Of a stretch of DNA of 64,000 nucleotides, positions 1-8,761 are shown one piece after another. This DNA comes from Aureobasidium sp. EXF-3400. Lineage: Eukaryota; Ascomycota; Dothideomycetes; Dothideales; Saccotheciaceae. The translations under genes were made by a program, and so were the position numbers. The notes below the pieces were generated by a model. That model was not told where the DNA came from. It made no database searches and saw nothing but the letters and a program-made list of their open reading frames with translations. The stretch lies in contig SWBL01000200.1 in assembly GCA_024195585.1 (NCBI GenBank), forward strand, positions 1-64,000, given 5' to 3'. How positions within the stretch are numbered: the first letter of the stretch is position 1; each line of letters begins with the position of its first letter.

Positions 1-26
1 ACAAGACTATAGCCTGAGGAACTTAC

Positions 27-643
27 TGTTGTCAGTCATCGTGACTGCTTCCTGAGCGCCGCTGTCAGATTGCAGATGGTCCGCGAGTTGCGGGTTCTGG
101 CGGATGATGTGTCCCCAATATGCGTCCCAAGCATCCTCAACATTGTTGTTGTTGTTGTTGTTGTTGTCTAAGATCAGATCAGCATCAGCTTCAGGGGTAG
201 GAGTAGGGAGATCTACTACTAGCACTCTTTAGGGGAGGACCCTCGATGTTGTTGCTTGCAACTAGCATTATTGCACCTCTAGGGTTATTGTTTGTGCTCA
301 TGCCTAGACTCGAGTTAGCATTCGATATGGATATTGTAGTTAGAGACACTTACCATCGTTGATGGGGAAAGGGGCCTGTGGACTGTTGCTGACAGGCAGC
401 TGCTGGGCGCTGAAGTTGTTGCTTCTGATGGTGTCGGCGGCAGGAGAGTCCCAGGCATTGAAGAATGGGTTGAAGGGGGCTTGGAAGTCATGGTTGGGCT
501 GAGGACCCCTTTCTGAAGTCAGCTGGGATACAGTTCGATGCAGAGTGAAGCGCAACTTACGCGGTGTTGAGGAAAGGGTCATCTTCCTCAAAGTATGGCA
601 GAGGAGCCAGGTCGGCACGTTCAAATGTCCATGGCTGATCCAT
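27..643 (-). CDS. Hypothetical protein, 5' part of a gene running off the left edge
   Basis: I do not recognise this gene. Hand splicing gives exons 643-561, 508-354 and 212-27, and an intron then opens towards the window edge (GTAAGT at 26-21). The start is an ATG at 643 followed by an acidic, aromatic-rich segment (MDQPWTFERADLAPLPYFEE). Exon 3 encodes eight consecutive Asn from a (GTT)n tract on the + strand. The second acceptor (AAAG at 511-509) is weak, so that junction is less sure. The short acidic N-terminus followed by small exons resembles the start of the zinc-cluster genes downstream (2751-3544 and 4123-4608). It may belong to the same group, but any zinc cluster would lie outside the window. 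Confidence 0.55.
141..168. repeat. (GTT)n microsatellite encoding poly-Asn
   Basis: About nine GTT units on the + strand. On the minus strand they are read as AAC and give an Asn-8 run in exon 3 of the edge gene. Length polymorphism is likely. Confidence 0.85.
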
Positions 644-1006
644 CTTGTTGATTGGTGCTGAGATGCTTGTTGTTGTTGTTGTTGTTGTTGCGATGTGCGT
701 GGAAGGTGGCAGGCGCGCAGACATCTGGTGTTGTTATGGTTCGGATCGCGTCGAGGGAGAACACTCTTGAAGCGCAAACAAAACAGCACACTGGCAAGCC
801 AGCACACGACGACCAACCACCGATGAAGTCATAGCTTAGCTCTAATAGAAAATGTGTGAGAATGGACTACAAAACAAAGTGAATGTATTCTGAGGATGGC
901 GTTAAGAGTATCGCCCTATTGTAATTTTCTGCTTCCTGAAAACAACCGCCAGCATTCTGATATGCGTGATTGCTTTGGTACCTTTTCCTTCCTTGTACTC
1001 TGTCCC
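644..1006. other. Intergenic, with (GTT)n repeat at 667-690
   Basis: The gap lies between the edge gene and the tandem zinc-cluster gene. It holds a second (TTG)n run of about eight units immediately upstream of the ATG at 643, in the probable 5' UTR, where it reads as (CAA)n. I see nothing else. Confidence 0.7.
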
Positions 1007-2295
1007 CTACTCTTCGTCCCTCTCGACATTGGGCATTCCATACTGAAGACCCTGCAAATCGTATACCAGCGAGTTGCGAGCAGCCAGAATCTCCCACGGA
1101 TTCATTGTGTGCTCGTCTTGGACACGAAGATCCTCCTGACTGAACCTGATGTACTCACGATCATTGCCCATAACCATCATAAGCATGCCAACCTCTGGCT
1201 CACCAACTTCGACTTCTCCAACCTCCACCTGCTGCTGCTCCAAGATGTCTGTAGGGTAGGCGACGGTAACATCGTTGTGCTCTTGGATGTGATCTCTGTG
1301 ATCTCCGTCTGTGATCTGGCGCAAGTCGTGCTCCTGGTTGTAGTGCTCCTGGTTGTAGTGCTCCTGGTTGTAGTGCTCCTGGTTGTAGTGCTCCTGGTTG
1401 TAGTGCTCCTGGTTGTAGTCTCCGTCTGCGATCTGGCGCAAGTATTGATATTGAGTGTAGTCTCCGTCTGTAATCTGGCCCGAGTTCTGCTCTTGGTTGT
1501 AGTTCTCGTCTGTAATCTGGCGCAAGTACTGCTCTTGAGTGTAGTAGTTAACGTCCGCGATCTGGCCCAAGTTGTGCTCTTGAGTATAGTAGTCTCCATC
1601 TACGAGCTGGCCCAAGTTGTGACCTTGAGTGTAGTCTTCGTCTGTGATAGTGCGCAAGGTCTCCTTGTCAATGATTGACTTGCGCTTGCCGAAGGTGCAG
1701 ATCAAGTTTCTCTGCTTGCAGTTGTCGCAGGGTGTAGTGTTGGAACCATTAACGCATGAGCGGGCACGCAGATGGCAGTAGTTGCATCTAAGACGAAGGC
1801 CGAGAGCAATAGGATTGAAACCAGGTGCTGGAACTGAGCCGTTCTTGGCCTTCTTCTTTTCGGGCTCTGCTTCAGGCTCTCCGGCGGTAGACTTGCGCTT
1901 GCGCTTTCTCTTTCTCTCCTGGACGAAAGAGCCGCAAGGTCTGAAAACGCAGGTCACCTTTCTCTCAACGCACCTGTCGCAAGGCTTTGTAGGTGATCCA
2001 TTGCGGCAGGTGCGGTGAAGAAGATGGCATGGGTCGCAGGTGCGACGAAGACGGTTGGGGGTAGGACTGATGGCTGATGTTTGCATTGAGACAGCGTAAG
2101 GGTTTCCTGGAGCATCGATCTGCGCATTTGCTTGATCCTCGCTTCCGGCAAGAGGTCGCGGGCTGTGAATAGTGTTAACCAACATACTGAGCCTTCAAAA
2201 CGGCAACAAAGACCGCTCTTGGGAATGATGCAGTACCGGATGGGGACGTAGCCCTTGGAGGCGTCTATGCCTGTTTGCTGGCGGTCACCTGTCAT
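1007..2295 (-). CDS. Protein with two Zn(II)2Cys6 clusters and a Gln/Tyr/Asp repeat tail
   Basis: Likely nuclear DNA-binding protein. The preferred model is exon 2295-2188, a 68-nt intron (GTATGT...GCGCAG) and exon 2119-1007, giving 406 aa. A shorter intronless reading could start at 2185. Two complete clusters of spacing CX2CX6CX8CX2CX6C lie at about residues 63-94 and 146-177. A run of Lys/Arg between them (RKRKRKRK) looks like a nuclear localisation signal. From about residue 193 the chain is made of 13-15-residue repeats of the type (I/L)-x-D-x-D-Y-x-Q-E-x-x-L-x-Q, followed by six YNQEH pentapeptides. There is no fungal transcription-factor middle domain. Two intact clusters in one chain is unusual, since most Zn2Cys6 factors carry one at the N-terminus. 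Two more zinc-cluster genes follow on the same strand. Confidence 0.75.
1330..1425. repeat. 15-bp in-frame tandem repeat (YNQEH)
   Basis: About six near-perfect 15-bp copies (+ strand unit like tgctcctggttgtag) encode consecutive YNQEH units in the tandem zinc-cluster protein. They are embedded in a larger imperfect repeat of 39-48 bp that spans about 1290-1650. Being in frame, the array can change length without breaking the gene. Confidence 0.85.
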
Positions 2296-2750
2296 GGTGT
2301 GTTCTTGCACTCGAGTTAGTGATGGATCCAAACCAGAAACTAACGTAGCGCGCAAAGATCTTGCGAAAGAGGTCACTTACGAGGTTGAAGAAGATTGCGC
2401 GTACGAGGATGAACAGAAGTTTGCGTACGTGGGTGAACAAAAGCGACCGAATGAGCTTGAGACAAAGTGCCCGTACGAGCTTGAGCGAAAGTCTTCACTT
2501 CGATCGAGGTAAGAAACAACAGGATGTGAAAGTAGATGAAAACGCGTTATGCTTTTGGTGGAATCATGGCAAAGACACTCTTGGACTACTGAATGATGAT
2601 TGAGGATTGGACTTCTAGTTCTACTCGATTGAGGAGTGGACCTCTAGTTCTACTCGTGGATGAAGTAAGAAATCCCCATTTCTCCATCTTATGTGACTGT
2701 CTCTGGCTTGGAATAGCCCTGCACTGCTCGCCAGTACCCATCGCTCTCAT
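2296..2750. other. Intergenic with two short tandem repeat arrays
   Basis: The gap separates two zinc-cluster genes. It contains an imperfect 24-bp array (about 2370-2500) and two 29-bp direct copies (2598-2626 and 2627-2655). A small + strand ORF (2255-2512) reads the 24-bp array as octapeptides of the type xYExExxx. I do not call it a gene, because it overlaps the 5' exon of the minus-strand neighbour. Confidence 0.6.
2598..2655. repeat. 29-bp direct tandem duplication
   Basis: The two head-to-tail copies differ at only two or three positions; both end in ctctagttctactc or ttctagttctactc. The array is just downstream of the 24-bp array. Confidence 0.85.
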
Positions 2751-3544
2751 CTAAGCTGAAGATCTGGTGTAAACCTTCTTCTCCTCGAACTCGCAAACAA
2801 GTCCCTTCTTGTTACAGAGTTCGCACACCATTGGATCAGATCCAGAGATCAGATTGCACTTGGTCTTGCGTTCGGTGCAGGTCTTGCAGGCCCGCTTCAT
2901 GCGCTTGGGGCGGTCGTTAGATTCCTGAGCCTTGCCGGCAGTGACGGGTACTCCTTCAGCCGTGACAGCATGGGAAGAAGGGGTTGGAGGGTGACTGCAG
3001 CACTCTGGTAAGCTCTAATCCAGACTAGGGATATTCAGACGTGTCAAGTGGGTGCAGCTTACCTGTCCATAACAACTTCACCTTGATCGTGGGTTGCGTA
3101 GGAATAGGGGATTTGAGGTGCTTCTCCAGCAGGGGCAGCGTTGAAAGAGTAGGTTGAAGCGTGACTGCAGCAAGTTCATCAGCTTTCGTGCGAACACGGG
3201 GTGACCAGAGCTACTCAGATGGGCGCGCCTTACGTCTTTATGATTAACTGGCTTGGGTCTGCGTTGAAGGTTGAGAACAAGGTCTTGCGAGGTCCTGTGT
3301 TGGAGGCTGCATGATAGTGCTCGCGTGTGTTCTCGGTGATCCTGAGAGTAAACATGAGTCAAGGCACGTAACGCTACTGCCCCAGGACGACGACTTACGA
3401 GGTCGGAGTAGGTTGGGGGATGTCAAGCACCTCGTAGACGCTGACCCCAGGAGCGTTGTCGAACTGGCGCAAGAAGGGCAGGTCTTCATAGAGGAATGGC
3501 ATACCGAGGATGAAGCGCTCCCAGGAGAGCTGATCCCATTCCAT
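2751..3544 (-). CDS. Small protein with C-terminal Zn(II)2Cys6 cluster
   Basis: Four exons (3544-3399, 3341-3234, 3164-3063, 2994-2751) join in phase to 199 aa. The N-terminus begins MEWDQLSWERFILGMPFLYE and is followed by Ser/Thr/Pro-rich linkers. The last exon carries a perfect CX2CX6CX10CX2CX6C binuclear zinc cluster, preceded by basic residues (RPKRMKR) and ending about 10 residues before the stop. A C-terminal position with no other domain is atypical for fungal transcription factors. Exons 3 and 4 begin with the same nucleotides (CTGCAGTCAC), which hints at an internal duplication. The role is presumably nucleic-acid binding; no target can be inferred. Confidence 0.75.
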
Positions 3545-4122
3545 GTTGAGGATGTGTGGAAGCAGTGGGATGGAAGAGAGTGCTCGCGTTTTTGTTATGG
3601 TGTGAAAGTCAAGTCGAGGTGTGAAGAGAGCCACGATACATTATCATCGACGAAACATATCCTCACGGCGCAGGACTTTCGTGCCGAGACTCAGCGAAAC
3701 TGCCAGAGGATGTTCATTCTCATCGTTGTAGTTAGTGATTCATTTCTCTCAATTTCATATAAGACAGTCATGGTTAACAGGATGCAGCGATCTACGTGTT
3801 TGCAAGTTTAGCGGATGTCCCTCGAGAGTACAGCATATATTATATTTACTGTTCGCCAGCGATGTCTTGAGCTTTTTACAACTTCCAATGGCAGAGCTGT
3901 TGTACAAGACGAGATGCCCAATCAGTGACGTTTGTAAGGGCGTGGGTGTAACTGAGTCTTTTCTCGCTTGAGCAATCGTCGTAGAGCATTATGTGATGAA
4001 GAAAGACAAAAAGAGCAGCAATGACTCGCGCTACTGGGAAAACGCCATCTCAGAACACCTCCAATTTTTCATTCAACCTCCCTCACATACTTCAACAGAC
4101 CCTGCTTGACCCAACTGGTCGC
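3545..4122. other. Intergenic, nothing recognised
   Basis: This is the upstream region of the gene starting at 3544 and the downstream region of the gene ending at 4123. Only short chance ORFs are present. A poly-pyrimidine/TATATT stretch near 3825-3850 is the only notable composition. Confidence 0.5.
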
Positions 4123-4608
4123 CTATCCACGCGAATAGACACAGGCGTGGCCACGTGCCTGGCATCTACCGCAGGAGGGAACAGCCCGATCGCAACCCTT
4201 TCTGAGATTCTTGCACCTGTCGCAGGTTCTAACAGGACGGGCAGAAGAGGGAGCAGGCTGTTTTCCAGATGCGCTTGCTTTAGCGCGGCGTGACTTCTGC
4301 TTGGGCTCAGGAGGAAGGTCTCCATGGTTCTTCTTGTTGAACTCCCTGGCCTCCTTGATCTCCTCCTGTCTGAGACGAGCGGATTCCTCTTCAGCCTCTG
4401 CGCCTGTCATGTTTTCGCTAAAGCATCAAGGTCAGTCGAAGCGTCTCAACTGGGCTGGCAATGGAGGTGCTTACTCAGGGAAGTAGTCGTTGTCTGGGTC
4501 GTATGGACCGACATCAGCATCGAAGCCATCTGGCAGCTGATCCAGAGCGAAAGGGTTGTCTGTTGAATCGAGGTTGCTGGCCGAGGGGTCGTGACTGGAG
4601 GTGCTCAT
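4123..4608 (-). CDS. Small protein with C-terminal Zn(II)2Cys6 cluster
   Basis: Two exons (4608-4475, 4417-4123; intron 57 nt) give 142 aa. An acidic Ser/Asp-rich N-terminus (MSTSSHDPSASNLDSTDNPF) leads into a charged helix rich in Glu/Arg, then a basic Ala/Ser/Lys linker. A canonical CX2CX6CX6CX2CX6C cluster lies near residues 107-135 and ends five residues before the stop. This is the classic spacing of Gal4-type DNA-binding domains, but nothing follows it. It is the third zinc-cluster gene in a row on the same strand. It could be a stand-alone DNA-binding regulator or a competitor lacking an effector region; the sequence does not decide. Confidence 0.8.
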
Positions 4609-5367
4609 GGTTGCAGGAGTGCTTGTTCTCTCAGTCTTGGTGGTGTCGCTGGCAGCAGGACGACCGCTTCAGAATATGGTCAGGTTAATGTGTTTGAAGA
4701 ACAAAAGCGTCAAGCACTTACCGGCCACTGGCCTTGTGTACGAGACGGATGCGCATCTTGCTTTGTCTTCTGAATGTACGGAAGCAGTGAGCATCAGGGC
4801 ACGATCGATGGTTTGGGCGCGTAGGACTCACTTCTCTGGTTGTGGTGTTGACAAAGAAAGAAGACGGAACCCGAAAAGGGAAAGTGTGCACAAAGAAACA
4901 CCTTGTTGCGACCACTCGAGGTAAGTCTTGGCGCGACAACGACAATGAAGTCTGTGACGCACATGTATCATTGGAGATGTTCTAGCTAGAGTTCTGGAGG
5001 TTCGAATAATGATTGTACGGCTTCAATGCACTTGAATAGACGTCGAAGTACGAGTTTGATAATTTCAGGGGTAGCAGCTTATCATTGTAAAGCAAATAAC
5101 CTGCCCAAAACCTGTCTAGCAGACATGCTCAGCAGATCGAGAGCATTACTCGTCAGTATGTCCCACTTATGAACCCATGTGCGGGCTCTTGAAAAATTCC
5201 TCGCCCAATGCCTCAAGCATGATGGAACAAAACAAAAGAAAATCACGCTCCAATCCCCCAACTCAGAAAAACCCCTTTTGGTCCCGAATCGCTTGACCAC
5301 GACGTCCATTGAAACAAAGTTGTGAAACAAAAAAAAACCAAGCTGCGTTCCCACTCATGCCTCCAAA
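4609..5367. other. Intergenic, nothing recognised
   Basis: This holds the upstream sequence of the gene at 4608 and the 3' flank of the gene ending at 5368. The short ORFs on both strands look like chance. Confidence 0.5.
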
Positions 5368-6953
5368 TCAACCAAATGTACGGTAACGACGTGCAGCCTC
5401 CAACTGAGCTCTGCTGGCCTTTGGAGCAACACGGACGCCCTTAGAGGTGTCGAAATTGGCCAGGTCACTGTATCTCGAGTAGTTGTCATTGCGACCAGGG
5501 CGCTGTGTGTACCAGCGTTCCTTTCCATTCTCAATCCTGGGATACGTGACACCGTTGACGACGAGAGTCAGCCCCATGCTGGTAGCGGCCGTGTTGACAG
5601 CCACGGGAAGAAGTAGCAGCACCAGGCATAGCTGCACATGCTGGAGAGTTGGAAGGATGAGTAGCGGGTTCAATGGGTTGGAAGGTGGCAGCAACCATTC
5701 CAGGCGCATCAAGGTGAGCGTTGGGGTGGAGGACAGGACCAGGGGTTCCTTGATTGGCGCCAGAGAGATAGCCAGAGCCTTTACCACTCGATTGAGGGTT
5801 GTTGGCGACACCAGAGCCGCTGGAGCCAGGGAAAGAGACTTCTTCATCCTCAGATGTCAGATCGATTATCTCACGGTGTTGGGAAGTGGCAGGAGCGGAA
5901 ATTCGGGAGGAGTTGTTGGTTGGTGGCATAGTCGACTTGTTGCTCGGGGCCTTGCTCGAGGAAACACCGTTGATAGCGTTGGTCGAGATATCATGATTGG
6001 GAGACGTGGTCGAGGAACGATCGTCGGGAGCACGCGAAGAAGCAGTTGATGAGATGTCACGCTCTGGAATCTCAGGGTTCCATCCGGCTCCAGGACCCCA
6101 ACCACCCAATGGACCTTCATGGTAGTCATCCCTGAAGTCGTCAGCAAAGATGTACGCAAAGCAAATGTATCTTGGCTTACTTCGGTGCTTCATACATAGC
6201 AGCAAGGTCGGCCTTGCGGAAGACCTCCTCAAACGAATCACCAGGTTTGGCGGCGCGAAACTCCGACTCGGCTGCGATCTCAGCCATCGTTAGGTGAGAA
6301 CCTCTGTGGATCACGTCAGTCATGTTTGTCATGGCTAGGACGTACAGTGGTGCAATACCTGGGTACGTAGTAAGGGTATCCGAGGTCTGCACAGGTTTGG
6401 CAACGCCAGGGATAGACTGCAACTTCGATGGTGGGAAGCATCTCGAGGATTGGCTCGATTGGTGCTCCCTCTTCGTTACGCCATTGTACATGACGGCAGC
6501 GTGGCCACAGGTTACAAATTAGTCTGATGATGTGTGTCAGTCTGATGACCCTGGAAGGAAGGCGAGGACGGGGTGCTCACGGCATAACTGCAAGATGAGG
6601 CAGTTCTTGTTTGATGATCTAGAGGAAAGGCGTCAGCAAAACTACGTGCTCAAAGACCTGGGCATGTCGACGTACAAGGCGCTGCGCGTGCTGTCGTGGA
6701 TCAGAGTTTGAGCAATAGTACCGTGCGCTTCTGGGACAGTTCGAAGGACGTGATGCTTTTGAGGTGATACAAGATTAACCAAGTCGAATGGAGAAGTAAC
6801 AATGTGCGTTGTAAGTTGACAGGTGAGGTTGTGATGCGTGGTTCGAGAATGTTTTGGTTGACGAAAGGCAAACAACATAGTCCCATCTTTCGACCAAACA
6901 GCATCATTTTCACAGACGGAGAATTGCTGTGGTGAAGTCGTCAAATCAAGCAC
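5368..6953 (-). CDS. Multi-exon hypothetical protein with SUMO-interaction-like motif
   Basis: Unrecognised family. The central exons are well supported by phase. One encodes IIKQELPHLAVMP and is followed by a segment with CX5C and a later CX2C (PWRCQTCADLGYPYY), then an Ala/Glu-rich segment (from about 6303), then a long Ser/Pro/Asn-rich tail. The tail contains REIIDLTSEDEEV (5840-5878), a textbook hydrophobic-acidic SUMO-interacting motif. The last exon (ending TGA at 5368) carries a basic Arg/Tyr-rich C-terminus. Two junctions are unresolved. The 5' exon between about 6700 and 6953 has two plausible frames. At 5560-5700 the reading frame shifts, either through a short intron with a weak donor (after 5691) or through a frameshift. 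Coordinates of both ends are approximate. Confidence 0.5.
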
Positions 6954-7081
6954 AGCCTGATTAGGCTAGCTTCCTCGTGGTGAGTATTTCCAGTCTCACA
7001 CATCTCTCTACACTTGCTTGACGCGTCTCAAGACTTTGTTGCAATCACATCTACTCTTCACACTCTGATAGACAGAACATC

Positions 7082-7854
7082 ATGCCTCTCAAGCTCAAGG
7101 TCAAGATACCGAGCAACCCTACCAACGCTCCCATCGCCGCCGACGACAAGATGGACATTGATGCCGCTGATCAGAACGAAAGCGTCAATGCCACCAAGGG
7201 TGGAAAGGGCAAGCACAAGGGAAAGCTGGGCGACATCAACATGGCGTGAGTAAACCTCCTGGTAACGTTCCGGCTTAGGTTCAGATGCGCCAGCACCCAG
7301 AAACGCACCAATCTACTGTCCGAAACACTGCTGACCGTCAACACAGTAGACTCATCCTTTCTCGCAACAAGGGTCACAAGAGCAGCAAGCACAAGAAGCG
7401 TATTGAAGTCACCCCTGCCCCCACCTCTCCTCTCGCCCGTGAAACCAACGCGTAAGATCATGCTCGGCATAAATTCTTTGTGCTAGGTACTGACCCTTGC
7501 TGCCAAACAGACACCACTACAAGCACACCACATACGAGTGCGGCCATGAGTTTTACGAGGACAACGAGGGCAACTACCTTGCGCGCTGGGAACTCCCTGA
7601 CAAGTTCACGACCACCAAGATTGTCGACCTTGGTAACTGTGGCTGTAAGATGAATGCCCCCAGCAACCCCCTGACCACGTATGTTGAGACATTCACACTC
7701 TCAAAGTGCTTCACTAATCTCTTGACCTAGTGTGACTGAGCATCCATCCGAGCCTGACATCTTGTACAAGGGCAAGCCAGTCTACAGTCTCAGAGACATG
7801 GTGCAGGCTGAGGAGACCGGAGCTGACTGCCCTGAGCCATGCCGCATGCAATGA
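7082..7854 (+). CDS. Small basic Cys/His-containing hypothetical protein
   Basis: Four exons (7082-7245, 7347-7451, 7511-7678, 7731-7854) all join in phase 2 to give 186 aa. I do not recognise the family. The N-terminal half is Lys/Gly/His-rich and basic (nuclear or RNA-binding in flavour). The C-terminal half holds HHYKHTTYECGHEF, then NCGCKM, then two late Cys (ADCPEPCRMQ at the end), so six Cys with His could form a small metal site. The start ATG follows a pyrimidine-rich leader. The gene is divergent from the one ending near 6953, so they may share the 6954-7081 promoter region. Confidence 0.7.
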
Positions 7855-8761
7855 CGGTTCAGTTCAACTTCTTACGCAGTCATTCAAGAGAGCTAGAAGC
7901 ATCATTGAAGATCGAGAAGGACAAAATTCCAATTCTTCTTTCTTCAGATCCTTTCAATAGCGTGTGATAACAGGATAACTTCTTTCCTCATATTCTTACA
8001 GCCGCTGACTATACGTGATATGCCGTGAGATGTGCAAGTCTATCTATTGCCTGTGAGATGATCCAATGAACTCCTCCTGTCAGCAATCAGTGGTGCTTGA
8101 CTAATATGGAGCATTGGCTCTCTCTATCACTCAGATGCCGAGACTGTGCTGAGCTCATACCAGATATTGATTCAGAGGTTGACACTTGTTGGAGGAAGAA
8201 CCATTGAGCTTGTTACCTTCCTGCCGTGTACGTATGCCATATGCTTTTTCAACCTCTTTATCTCCTTTCAACCCACCATGTGCTCTCCAAAGAACAGAGT
8301 ACATATTGCAAGGGTTGTGCTACAGCCGCTATCTTCGAGTTGTCCTTGTCTTGTCTCGAGTGTCGCAGCCAGTCTGCTCAAAGAAAGCTGATCGCCTTGC
8401 TGGTGGGCTTTGCTACTCGAGGATACTGTATCTGCAGTCTTCGTTTCCCGCAGTACGTTCAGTTGGTGTCCTCTCAATACCTCGCAGTCACATGACGTGG
8501 GATGCAAAGCTATGCACGAAAGTGCGGAGACCTTAGGTTGAGGCAAGATGTTATGCAGGCCAAGCAAGAGCATTGCTATACGAAGTCAGACTAGCTGCAC
8601 ACAACGGACGGCCTCGGAAGATCAAGCCAGATTTGTATCAAGGACACATGAAACAAGAACAACTTGGCCAGAAGACCAAAAAAGGAAGAAGATAACCATC
8701 AAATATCACAAATGCTATAGACTCCAAATCTAACTCCATTTCCTTCATTCTCTTTTCATAC
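7855..8761. other. Intergenic, convergent 3' flanks
   Basis: This lies between two convergent genes (the basic Cys/His protein and isocitrate lyase). Small ORFs on both strands overlap each other and show no domain, so I see no gene. Confidence 0.55.

Noticed and set aside
896..1678. 260-codon + strand frame opposite the tandem zinc-cluster gene, with a hydrophobic VVLL repeat
   Set aside because: Mirror of the YNQEH repeat; the minus frame carries two perfect zinc clusters.
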